DNA from: Burhinus oedicnemus
Taxonomy: Eukaryota; Chordata; Aves; Charadriiformes; Burhinidae
Direction: 5' to 3'
Assembly (NCBI GenBank): GCA_008921705.1
Contig: VFFE01006054.1
Span: 9,016-73,015 of the forward strand
Length of the DNA stretch: 64,000 bases
Below the pieces are notes generated by a model, which worked only from the letters and a program-made list of their open reading frames with translations, was not told where the DNA came from and did not search any database. Shown piece after piece: positions 24,851 to 36,540 of this stretch. How positions within the stretch are numbered: the stretch's first letter is position 1; every line of letters begins with the position of its first letter. Position numbers and translations under genes: made by a program.

Positions 24851-27031
24851 GGAAAGAGAAACCACCTTCAAAGCACTATTTCCATGGAGACTACTTTCCA
24901 CTCCCTGTTCCTAGGGCAGCTTTCATCAGGAGATCTTGATAGCCCTATGATCTGCCTGGTCCTTGATGTGGAGAAGAGAAAGGGAAAGATAGGAATTGCT
25001 TCTTCACTGGGAATCAGAAAGGGATACTGAGAGGGCAAATGTGAGCCTGACACCAAGTCTGCTGATACCAGTGAAATGTATGTCTAGAAAACAGACTGAC
25101 AGCGACTACCTTGCAAGCGCAGAGAGCCCACAGATCCTGTGCCTCAGCTTGTGGCTCCAGAGGAACAAGAACATGAGCTCCAAGACACAGATATTCCACT
25201 TCTTGTTGCCAATCAGGAGGGTTTGGTGCCCACTGAAAGGTTAGGTTACAAACTAGTCATAGGTTGTCTCCAGGGCAGCCATGTGGAGAAAAACTACAGC
25301 TCACTGTATATAATGTGAGGAGCTTTGGATTGAGCCCCATGTATCCAATCCCAGATAGGAAATGATATGCTGTAAATTATATTCTTTCCACAAGCAGGAA
25401 GGACAAAGCAGTCACCCCCTAGGACTTTGCCTGATATAACCTAGACTCTGCCTTTTTTTCTCAAATCCTGGCATTTATGACCCCCCCCAAATATTCTATG
25501 TTCAGAGTTACACACCTATCTATCTCCATCGTTCTCCCCTGCTCTGCACTCTCTGAGAAGACAAAAAAAAAAGCCACCCTCGAAATAATTTTTTATTGCT
25601 CTTCTGAAATCTTGCTCTTACAGGGCTGATGGCAGAAATTTAAGCTTGATTTTCATCACAGCTGTGGCTGTCAGTACCTCAGGCAGGACAGACTTCAGAA
25701 AGCTTCCATGGCAAGACAAGTAGAGGTGGTGTATGTGTTAGCATGCCAATCACTTCAAAATTAACATAAGCAGTACCCCATTAACGGTGTATGTCCACTA
25801 TGCTGGCTTGAAACAGGGTCCAGTGCAGGAAGGACTGAAAATCCCTGCTTTGGATATATACTAATCGGAAAAAGGATTTTATTCTTTGTGAAAATACACT
25901 CCTGGTAGCAATATTAACCTGCAGTTTCTGACAGTATCTGCTGCATTGTAAATCCCTGTTTCATCCCAGACTGGCCTAGAGGCAGAGTGAACACAGACGT
26001 AGTCACGCGTATTTCTAACCTGTAGATATATCTGTCCCTTCAAACGCAAAATGCCAGGAGACCGTGCATCGCTGTTGTGATGCACGCAATGCTTAAAAGC
26101 ACTGACACAGTCTTCTCTCATCAGACACTTTTGTTTCCCAGCTACCGTGAAGACGGTTTCCATCACTTTGCAGAACTCAGGGTATTGACAGCAGTGAGTG
26201 GCATAGGGAAGCACATTTCCAGTCTTACTTGTATCTCTTCTGTGCTGCGATTTACCACGCTAGTTGGCATGTCACATGGAAGGTTATGTGAAGACTCTTC
26301 CCTGCTCTTCCTCTTTGGCAGAGTTGATAGGTCTAACTATCAACAGATATCCAGTCTCCCTTCTCCTTCCTCCCTCAGTTATCTCATTGAGGCACACGAA
26401 TCCCAATGAGAGTCAGGAGGGGGAGAAGTTACGAAATTTTAATTTGTTAATTTAAATTTGCTGTGCATTGCCAATCAGCTCAAAGTTGAATGTGATCAGG
26501 CTGTTAGGACAGGATGCCTCCAAAAGCAGGGGATTAACATCAGTGTCTTCCAAGGTATTTTCCAGCCCTGTGCAGTCCAGAAAACTAGAGAGATACCAAT
26601 TTAAATCTGGAGATTTAAATCCAGCTTGCGCTGGAAAATTCTCTAAAACTTATGAAGAAAATTCACAATAAGCATGCTAAAATGAAAAGAGCAAATCACT
26701 CCAGCACTGGTGAGATACAGGTGATGGAGAATCTATTACACAACTTGCTTTTTTCTTTCTGCTGTTGCAAAGCCCATTGGAGGGAAGGAGAGTGCAGAGG
26801 GACAAGGATCCAGTGTAACACCATAAGCTGAGAAAAGAGACAATTCATCTTGTATTTACATTCCCTCTTGCTCAGATTTTATCATGAGATTGTTCTTCTT
26901 ATTGGCTCATTATCAAACAGAAATTCTTTCCCTGATCTTAAACACAAACTCACTCTCAAGACAGGTGTCCTGTTCCTTTCCAGAGTAAAGAAAATGATGC
27001 CTGGTTTTATTGAAACCAACCCAGAGTAGTG

Positions 27032-27037
27032 TTTATT
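27032..27037 (-). terminator. CRHR2: Candidate CRHR2 poly(A) signal AATAAA
   Basis: TTTATT on the plus strand gives AATAAA on the CRHR2 strand, about 1.0 kb after the stop codon. It is the first perfect hexamer I see downstream of the stop. If used, the 3' untranslated region would be about 27010-28037. No transcript data support it, and further hexamers occur near 25.6 and 25.9 kb. Confidence 0.3.
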
Positions 27038-28037
27038 ACTGAAAATATACAGTATTTTTGAACATCACATAAAAAGCCTAGTAGATACAACTGTTCTAGT
27101 TCAAAATGCTCAATAGATAATCTTTGTGCAGCATGTAGCACTATCCTCATGATGCAAACATCCTCTTCTCATCATTATTTTTACAGTGCTTCCCTTTTGT
27201 ATTTTTTAAACCCAGAAAACATGTTCTGTTGTCCTTCCCCACCCCAATCCTCTCAGCTGAAAAAACCCAAAGACTTTCCAAAGGCTACTTACATTGTGTT
27301 GAAAGCGTGGGGCTAAGAGGAATAAGGGTATTTTATACAGCTATCTAGAGATACTGCTGTCCTTTTCCCAATTTTGTGTACGACCAGGACATGACTCTTG
27401 CAAGGCAAAGTGCCCTGCGTTGAACAGTTCAGCGATGCCCTGGCAAATTCCCAGTCTATCAAAGGGAGAAATGGGGAAGGTAGATAAAATCAGACTTTTC
27501 TCACCACCTTTCAGATGCTTTTTTTCTTGCTGCCACATGTTCTCAAATGACAGTTCTGCAGAGAAAAAATTTTTACAAAGAAACAAGAAAGAGACGGGCT
27601 ATCTATACACCAAACTGCTGAAATCATTGGGAATCAATGTACAGGGTGAGACAGGCAGTATGTTAAAAATAGTCTTTGTTCACCACAATACAGAATGAAA
27701 AAAACAAAAAAAAAGAAAGGAGAAAAAAACTGATTGTTCCTGCCAGTGTGCTGTTTTAGACTTCGTATTGTGAACTTCCACAAGGTGCAGTCAGCGTTCA
27801 ATCGCTTTCTTCTTTCAATCTGTTTCACCACCGCCTCCTCAAAGAGCTTTTGCCTGGTTGCCTTAAAGCAGCATCACAAATATGGGAGATGAGAGTCCAC
27901 AAAAATATGATGGGCACCTCATTGAGAAAGAGAGGAGTGCAGAATACAGGAAGAAAGTTTGAAGAAAGGGGCTCGGGGAGAGTGAAGAAAGAAGAACCCT
28001 GAAGGCCACCATGTGGTGCGTGTATGTGCAGGGCATA

Positions 28038-28178
28038 TCACACGGCTGCGGTCTGTTTGATGCTATGGAAGCTGATTCGTGTCGGAGATGTGGGAATAGA
28101 CATGGCACGTGCCACACGCACTCGGAGGGAGTGATGGTCTTGCCAGCGGTGCCATCTTTTCCTAGCAGCAGAACGGAC
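28038..28178 (-). CDS. CRHR2: CRHR2 last coding exon: cytoplasmic C-terminal tail and stop
   Basis: This exon encodes the intracellular tail of corticotropin-releasing hormone receptor 2, a plasma-membrane class B (secretin-family) GPCR that binds CRH/urocortin peptides and signals mainly through Gs. The 141 bp give 46 residues and TGA. They start at [20 protein letters not shown] and end [10 protein letters not shown], with the conserved [13 protein letters not shown] block rich in Ser/Thr for receptor regulation. QDHHSL and the TAAV ending fit CRHR2; CRHR1, as I recall it, has a KHS-type tail ending STAV. The acceptor is CTTTACCAG before GTC (phase 0), directly after the 42-bp exon. RVRVARAM resembles CRHR1 at one or two positions. 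No disruption is seen. Confidence 0.97.
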   Translation of the reverse strand, partial: VRSAARKRWHRWQDHHSLRVRVARAMSIPTSPTRISFHSIKQTAAV

Positions 28179-28295
28179 CTGGTAAAGAAAACAGGGAAGA
28201 ACATGAACACTTAGAATACTCAGGTGTCCTCTGTAAAGGGACACTAGGCAGCTCTGAGACAAATGACGACACGTGTCAAGCCGGTGAAACATCCA

Positions 28296-28474
28296 GGGCT
28301 TGATTCAGCTGCCTGAACATAGGCTTCTAGTTCACTTGATATTGTCCTGGGTAATGCACTCTGGGAAAAGCATGGGTTTCACATATCTCATGTCTCATAT
28401 CTGATGTCTTAAATACCCCAGAGCATTTCAAATGGCAATAAATGCCTAAGCTTATGCAATTGAATCAAGCTCTC
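28296..28474. repeat. Foldback element, copy 4 (best preserved)
   Basis: Arms of about 58 bp are roughly 70% reverse-complementary by eye. The left arm is GGGCTTGATTCAGCTGCC, then ATAGGCTTCTAG. The right arm, reverse-complemented, is GAGCTTGATTCAATTGC, then TTAGGCATTTATTGCC. The outermost bases (GCTTGATTCA) are identical in both arms. It lies just upstream of the last CRHR2 exon, so it would be transcribed in the pre-mRNA. Confidence 0.65.
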
Positions 28475-31400
28475 AAGATGGATGCACCTGACGGAGGTCT
28501 CAGAGGGACCTGTCACAGGGCCTGTAGTTGCCGCTGCTTCCCTTGTATATGAAAGGGAATCACACATCATCTAACTAAACATTGGTGTCTACAACACAGA
28601 CACACTTGACCTAATCCCTGTGACCATTTGGCATAGACAGTAGAGAGCTACTCTACAGTCAACAGAAGGTCATCCTTAAGGAGATGCTTACAAATAAACC
28701 AGATGAATCTTGAACTTTAAGTACATATTTTGTTGCATGAACCAAAGAAAGACTCCAGGAGCTCTAGCTCAAATACAATGTATATAAGCAAGAAAAAGAC
28801 AGGTGGTGGGAACCCTAGCCTCAAACACAACGAGAAGGAACGCTTGAGATACTCCTAACATAGACTGTAATCAATTCCTGCCAAATCATTGGCATAGAAG
28901 ACTCAAAGTCAGAAGCTGAAATGAAACATTTAGACCAATTTCTGGATATTCTTGTTGATCTCTGCTAACTGTAGAGAGGAGAGCAATTCAGACTCCTAAC
29001 CTAAGCAGCTAGGTAAGCCTACAAAACCAAGTGAGATGAATCTGGGCCCGGCTTCTTGGACAGTCAATGGGTAATTGTACTCATGACACTTGGAAAGGAT
29101 GCTGACATTCTGCTGCCAATTTGAAAGCCAGTCAACTTTGAAAAAAGAGCATTTTTACATACAACCACTATATCAAGCCAGGGCCTCCTTTGCCAAAAAC
29201 ACATTTGTTTAGAAGCTGGGGTTATAAATAATATAATGTAGACAATACACCTCAACTACTGACCCACTGTTCTCTTCCTGATCAAGAGAGAAGCAGTCAG
29301 AATGGTCAAAGGGTACAATTCATCTCCTCCTAAAGCAGATGTCCAAAGTAGGCAGATACTGTGGTCAGATGAAAAATACCTATTTCCTTTGATTAGTTAT
29401 CAAGTGAGTCTAGACAGTTAGCTCTGCTTTAGATGACTGGATTACAAATTCAGCTAAATTTAGAAAATATTGATATCATACCCTGAATGTTTTTCAGTCT
29501 TTAATGTACCTATCTTCACTGCATCCCTCAAAAGTAAAGGAGTGCTGTTATCCCCATTTTACCACTGGCAGGCTAAAGCTTGGGTATTAATAGCAGTGAT
29601 GTTGTTGTAGAGTAGACCTCAACATGGATCAGCTGCCATGGCAACTGTACAAGACCTGCGATGAGCTTGCACAGTCTGTGTGAAACCCATGCTGACACAG
29701 CTTCTCAGCTATCAGCACTTGAGGTAGATCAAAGCTATCCTGGGTGTATCTATAATCACCATTGTGATTGCAAGGAAGATGGTGTTGAAACAAATTGTCC
29801 AAAGGTGAACAGCCACTGCTTTTCTCCATTTCTTTTAAAACTTGGGGCCTGTCTTCAGGTGCAGTTTGAAGACTACTGAAAACATAAGGAACACACACTC
29901 CCCAACCACACTTCAGACCAGCTCGAACATGCTGTCTAATAGGTGCTCCAATGAACTGATGAGCTCTAGTAGCAGAGATATTTTCCACCCAAACCACACA
30001 CTGTCAGTATTAGGCATCCTAGATGAACAGGAATGATGGCCTGATATTTAAAACATACAATAGTTCATAAGAAAGACATGGGAAGGGGAAATCTGCACTC
30101 ATCTCAGATGGTTTCACTTGTCCCATTTCTTGGTGGGCCTTCAGGGACTTGGACAGACCCATAGTCTGTAGCACTACTACTTAGAAACTCTGCACTGTTG
30201 TGGTTTGGCACCCAACAATCCCTTCTCATCACCAGCTTTGTCCATGAAATACACCCCATTTCAGGTGAGTATCAACTTAGAAAACAGTTTTACAACTGCC
30301 CTCTTTGGTGCCTTGTCAGGGGAATCCTGAAGCTGGAAATGTGGCTTTTCATCAGAGCCCTTCCAGAAGGAGCAGACTGGGCAAAACAGACCTGAGGATC
30401 TCTTTCTTTGGTTGTTTTCTTGACTGTGTGTGATCTGTGCTGCTTGATCTGACACTTAAGACAAGTAGATGCAGATGTTTATAGTAAGGTGAGAAGAGTG
30501 CCACAGTGGGTTTCCTTCTTTTGATTTTGAATCAACAATTTGTTTCAATATAGAATAATGGGGTTTGCACTTCATAGGTGGGACAGACCCTAGACAAATA
30601 AAGGCTATGAGGGGATAGGACTGCTTGCGTGGAGAAGGGGAAGAGTGAACATCCACGTGAAAGAAGGATTGAAGTTAAAAGACAGCACTGCCAGGAGGAG
30701 CATGGTCATCATGAATGAATTTGTGATGAGAATGACAATAATGTGGTTAAACAACAGTGCAGGGGATTTCGGGAAGAGTCTCTCATTACGAAGAAGTAGG
30801 TACAACATGCCTCCACTAGTTTCAAGATGGGGTTTGGTGAGTTTACAAAACGAGTTAAATGAGATAGGTATATGAGATAGCCAGAGTCATGATGGGCTGA
30901 CTCAGCCATATGCTACTACAGTAGAAGCCAGCCTGGACTGCTGACTTTCACTGTATCATCAAATTGACCTCGCTGGCTCACTGAACCCTCCTGTCAAAAC
31001 ATGAGAAACGGTGAAAGAAGATGTTTCCTAGTGTTGCACCTTCCTGGATGCCCAATGTTTGCAAACCTATCACGGTTCTATCTGGAGTGGCCAAGGGATA
31101 GTCATTTCTGATTCTGGATTTAAGGGTGCATATAATACACACCCAAAGGCAAACAGATGTGCCAGAGCATCTCGTCTGAAAGCTTGATACCTAGTCTTAG
31201 CCAATTATTTATGCTTTCAATATAGACAACGGAGAAAGAGAGATGATCCCACTAAGGAGGTGACTTAGCTCTGTGGAATGAGTAAGTCCTTGCTCCATCT
31301 TGCTCCTCAGAGTACAAAACTAGCTTAGCTAAATGTTGGGCACCTAAGGCAAATGGTGTAAGTAACATGCAACGTGTCAGAGGGGTAACTAGCACCCTGA

Positions 31401-34196
31401 AATTGTCCCATAAAGAACATGGGACTTGCTCTGCAGAGGGATATTGCTTCTCGAATGCTCATTTCTCCCCAGATGTCACCAGATGCTGAGATACTGTTAG
31501 AAAAAGTTTTTCCCTTTTTCTGCTGCAGCGAAATTCACCCTTGTACGGGGATCCTGTGATTCACTTAAGTTCTTCAAAGAGGTGAATTTCTTCATCTCTG
31601 GTGCAAAAGCAGAGAATAAATCTCTGTGTAGAGCACAGTCTTGCTAAAGATGTTAATAGCAGACTGGCAGTCCTGTGAATTCAGGTATCCCAGGTACTCC
31701 TACAGCAGCATTTCAGTGGGTCATGACAAGGGTTTGTCACCTGGTGGGCTTTTTGTGTTTTTGAGCAACTTGTGTGAACGGATACTTACTCAGCCAGTGA
31801 AGCCAGATTAGATTTATCATTTGTGCTTCAAACCAATCAAGTCAAAAAGAGTCACCTGGAGATAAAGACGTGAGTCTAAACAAGAAGTTGTCTGAATGGC
31901 TTTTATGATAAGGTTTGCTTACAAGCTTTGAGAGAGGATGAAAAGCAGTAACAAAAATGCTGTTTTGTACAGCTGGAGCCATTCCTAATGGACTGGGCAC
32001 ACGGAAATAGACTCTGCACTTACAGGGGTGAGTGCAAAGCATTCCTTAATGACAGAATAATTCACTGCAATTAGGATGTGACCAGAGCGCAAGCAGAAAA
32101 GGTTAAGCTCAAATTTATCTCTTACAACTGAACTCAGAAACAAATGCTAGCTTAACTTTAGGTGAAGAAAGAAAAAAGAAAACTGGCTATGACTGCTATA
32201 ATAACAGGTTAAAAAAGACACTATAAAAAGCTATTACACAGCAAAAGAGTAACAGAAAAAGATAAAGCAAAATAGCAACTTCAAACCCGGTTGTTAATCT
32301 CCATGAGAGCAACTACGCCTATCTGTTAAGCATCTGTAGCGTCAGTACCATGTCCTAGAGTCAGCATTAGCACAGCTATGACCTGAAATTAACAGCACTT
32401 GTCTGTAATAGCCCAAAGATGCATAAGGGCTGTCATCAGTGGCTAAAGCTTAACAGTTGTCTTGGGAATACAAATTATCACCTTCACCTTTAAGTAACTT
32501 TAGTTGCTTGAGATGACAAAGTTTATCCATGCTGCTGAGCAGAGAGCTCAGTTGTCTGAGTTGACCCTTGGTCTGTCTTTTTCTTGCAAACAGTTACTTT
32601 CTCAAAATTACCCTTTTCAGCTCTTTGCACTTTGTGTACTGTGAATAATCACAGCTTCTGAACATGTGGTCAAATCACATTTACCAACATATTTGTGCCT
32701 ACATAGTGTGGGCACTGCTCTCAGCAGGATTGCTTTGAACAGTCAAGAGAAAGAATTCAGGTGACGGGATGGAGACAAGTCAGTGGGTGGAAGTTCTTCT
32801 TTCCGGATTGGATCACCTAACTGAGGAGTTCTCAGTCTTTCAGATCACATATGACAATCACTAAAACCCACATCCGATCATAAAAATTGCTAAAAACCTC
32901 TCCTCCTCAGAAGAACAACAACAAAAAGAATGGAAGAGATGGAGAGAAGGATGAAAACATGCACAGAAGGTTTGCTTTTGATAAAACAGACATCAACTTT
33001 GTATTGCTATTACGCTAGACAGTGGCTGCTGGCTAATTTCTTGCAGCCATCAATTAGAAATGAGCTGAAGAAAGAGCCTTTAGTGACATTAAAAATCGGT
33101 TTTCAGAAGAAATGTCATGTCTTATTAACAGAGAGGAAGAAAGCTTGATCCATTTACACAGTGCTTAGAACAAAGGGGCCCATTCACTTGGGGTTTCTTG
33201 ACGTAATACTAAAATCTAATAGTAGTAACGTAGATAAAAAGGAATGGTCTGAGAAGAGTAGGATTAAATGAGCTGTCATGGTAATGGAAGCTGGAAGTAA
33301 GACTACTGGGACGCTACTGTACTCTGTCCCCAGAGGACATCTCTCACACCAAAGTGGTAACAAGCGAGGGGCAGAGGGATAACAGGTACTCTCTGACTAT
33401 AGAATAATGATGGTGTTCAGTAGTCTGTGACTACATGACCTGAATTAAGTTCTTGCTTTGCTCATATGCAACTTTTTACTCACAGAAAACCTTAACCAAA
33501 GGCAAATGAATTAAATAAAAAAGGTTTATATAAATCTCAATGGCGTTTGAAACAGACCGATTTTTGCTCTATGAAAATAGCTCTCGGCGACGAATTCATC
33601 AAGTTCCACTTACACTTAAGCACCTTTGTGCCATGTTTCAAATCCTTGTGCTGCAGTTGGAGGTAACTGGAGAACAACTTTGGACTTTAAACATCTTTGG
33701 TTATGAACAGTGGTACAAAGTGTGGAAAAGTTGATGAAGATCTTACAATCTTATTGTAAGCTACAGATGAGCAAGAGCGACTTTCAAGCAATGCCCAGAT
33801 CAGCAAAAGGGAACTGGCTATGCAGACTTTAAATTTCAAGACACTGGTCTCACTGCATCTGACTGCAGTGTAAGCCACTTCCATGAAGCTTCTGAAGCCC
33901 TGGCCTCTCTGTGTCCAGCAGGGACATAGGAAAGGCCATAAGGTATTGGCAACAGTTCATCAAAAAGAGACAACTAAAATAGGTCAGTTGAAATCTACCC
34001 TTATTTGGGTGAATCATTGCCTATAGCTGAAGTTGAGGGCTCAACTGTATATGTGTATGTATTAGATGTCTAATGTTAGGGGGATAAATCCCATCCATTC
34101 CACAATAGAACTTAAACTAAAGTAAGGTGATGCCTTACGTGATACCTTAAAAGTTTTCCAAAGGGTTAGAGTGTCCCTCAAGGGAGGAGGGATGGA

Positions 34197-34229
34197 CTTA
34201 ATAGTAAATGCTGGATTTAATAGTAAATG
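34197..34229 (+). repeat. Short tandem duplication
   Basis: TTAATAGTAAATGC occurs twice, separated by 5 bases. A simple local duplication in a CRHR2 intron. Confidence 0.85.
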
Positions 34230-34773
34230 CCATGAAGAAGCCTATGGGTCAAGCCTCTCCAGATCTTTGGCAGGATTAAATGCAGTCCTGACTGGCAGCA
34301 AAGAAACAGAACAGTCTAAGCACAGAGACCATTGGATTGACAGACCTGGGGATCTACAAATGAGGAATGTTAACACTCTCAGAGAGATAGGACTGAGTCT
34401 TTATCTATTTTTTGTAAATAAAGTCCATCACTGAGCAACTATACATATGTCCTACAGCCACCTCTCACCCTAGTGGTATGGCTTTACAAGGCTCCCAGTA
34501 GAGTCAACCCCTCAGACCAAAGATGGTCACATTACCGTTAGACAAAAAATTGAACCAAACATCTCTATAAAGATGTCATTATCAGTGTTTAATCCTCCTA
34601 AGGTAGGGAAGGAATTTAGTCAAAACAATCCACAAGGCTCAAAGGAAACAAAAATGAAGCTCAGGTGGAACTTTTTTTTTTCCCAAATAGCCTACATCAC
34701 ACCTCTATTTTATGTAACATTGTTAAGTTTCTTTTTCTCCCTAAAAAAATTAGCCTGCTTAACTGGTCTGCAA

Positions 34774-34794
34774 TTTTTTTTTTTTTTTTTTTTT
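34774..34794. repeat. Poly(T) run, 21 bases
   Basis: An uninterrupted T run. On the CRHR2 strand it reads as poly(A). Confidence 0.9.
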
Positions 34795-34913
34795 GGCCAG
34801 AGTCTTTGGCAGCAATTCCCTACAACCTGGCAACAAGTGGATAGTTTTGCAGCACCTGCCAGACTAGGATGTTAAAGTTTTATTTCTAAGATCACAACAG
34901 TGCAGTTTTCTTA

Positions 34914-35072
34914 TCGTAGAATCATAGAATGGTTCAGGTTGGAAGGGACCTTAAAGATCATCTAGTTCCAACTCCCCTGCCATGGGCAAGGACACCTCCT
35001 ACTAGACCAGATTACTCAAAGCCTCATCCATCCTGGCTTTGAACACTTCCGGGGATGGGGCCTCCACAGCTT
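34914..35072 (-). mobile_element. CR1 LINE 3'-end fragment
   Basis: GTAGAATCATAGAATGGTTC, then GGTTGGAAGGGACC, then CCCCTGCCATGGGCAAGGAC on the plus strand. This is the same subfamily as the fragment at 5298 (both have TGCCATGGGCA.GGACACCTCC and TACTAGACCAG). It is truncated at GCCTCCACAGCTT. The element runs on the CRHR2 strand. Confidence 0.92.
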
Positions 35073-36215
35073 ATCATATGTAACTGTTCAAGAAGCTACA
35101 ACAGTTCTGACTAGTTATAAAGATTTGCCGCACATTTCAAGGTGGAAGCAAACGCTACTTCTTTCTTCTAGGCCACAAAGGACCAGAACGAACCACTAGA
35201 CAGGGAGTCCATGAATGCAATCAGCCCACCTCAAGCCTCTGTGATTTTCTTGTGGAGTGCTCTGGAGTCACGCTTACAACAGCAGTGGTGCAGTGAAAAA
35301 GAAGATGGGGTGTGGAAAGACCCTCAAACCAGTTGCTATCTTTCACCATGCCTGGACTTGTCATTTTTTCTCTCTCTAGCAGGACCCCAGTCTGAAGAGA
35401 CCTACTGGAGTCACAGCAATGAAGGTGACTTTCTACCAGAACACACCTGGGTGTGGGAGAAGGGTACTGAGAGAAGACTGCAGTCCTGTAACAAACTGCT
35501 GCCTGGTGGCCCCAAAGGGAAGGTTTGATCCCTTCAGCTGACTCTATATTGACCAGGCATCCTCAGGGGCATTTAGGAGTAGTACGCATACTCACACTGT
35601 TGGGCACCTTTGCTTAGAAAGAAATCATTGTGGGAGATGGAATTAAACTTCAGCCCTCTAGTCTATCCCCATATTCATATTTATTCAGTGATTTGAAGGA
35701 ACGCTTAATGCATGCCCTTCGGGTTCAGAATGACTAATGTGAAGTCTGCTTAGATTGATGGGCAGGTGGATGACTAACCATTTAGGTGGTGATTCATAGC
35801 TGGCAATTATAATGAATAGCCTCCTAAGACGATCAGATCAAAGTAAGCCACTTTGAACTTAATAGATTTTGAGAGACAGATGGTGCCCAGGTAAAGGGTC
35901 AACACAAAAAATTTAAACATATTTATCCTTGCCTTGCACCTTGTTGTGAGAATAATTTACAGTGCCATCTAACGAAGTATCCTGTTCTGTTCCTCTCTGG
36001 TTATGGTTTCTCTCTAAGTCAGCTAATTGCTTTCCATTTTAAACGTTAATTCATAGCTGATTATCAATATTGACCAGATAATACTAGAACCTGAGGCCTG
36101 CTTGAGCTAAGAATTCATGCTTTGCAGGATGATTTCAGACACAGGCCTTGATAGTTATGTATCCCTTCAGGACATGGTCAGAAATGAAGGACAGGCACCT
36201 TATTATGGACATAGG

Positions 36216-36540
36216 ATTCATGAATTACAGAATAATTAAGGTTAGAAGGGACTCCAGAAGGCCTCTGGTCCAATGCCATGATTAAAGCAAGTCTAGCATA
36301 GAAATTTTATCCAGTTTTGAAATTATATCAGGGCTTTATCCAGTCATTTTGAGTACATCCAAGGACAGAGATCTCAAACACCTCTGGGCCTCTCTTCTAG
36401 CGCTTAAACATCCTCATTATGATTTTTTTTTCACCACGTTTAATCAGGATTTCCCTTGTTTCCTTCATTCAGTTTGATAGTGGAGACTGCTCTTCTCTGT
36501 CTAATCCTTCATCAAGCACTATCACTTTATAAATTTGGGT
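36216..36540 (-). mobile_element. Old CR1 LINE fragment
   Basis: TACAGAATAATTAAGGTTAG, then AAGGGACTCCAGAAGGCCTC, then CAGGGCTTTATCCAGTCATT, GAGATCTCAAACACCTCTGG. This is the order of a CR1 3' region read backwards, strongly diverged. The upstream limit after about 36.45 kb is uncertain. Confidence 0.75.

Larger units (their letters stand above)
21841..27031. other. Non-coding region, no gene recognised
   Basis: Contains a foldback copy at 23.1 kb and an old repeat at 24.8 kb. About 24000-24240 looks like the reversed flank of the same hairpin family (GACATCTACTTTAGGATC against GCAGATGTC motifs elsewhere). I looked for exons of a converging neighbour such as GARS1, expected here from mammalian gene order, and recognised none. 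The Cys-containing frame at 25879-26214 (minus) matches nothing I know. Confidence 0.5.

Noticed and set aside
25879..26214. 111-codon frame with several Cys (minus)
   Set aside because: Briefly considered as a secreted protein exon. Cys spacing fits no family I know, and no splice-bounded conserved core is visible.
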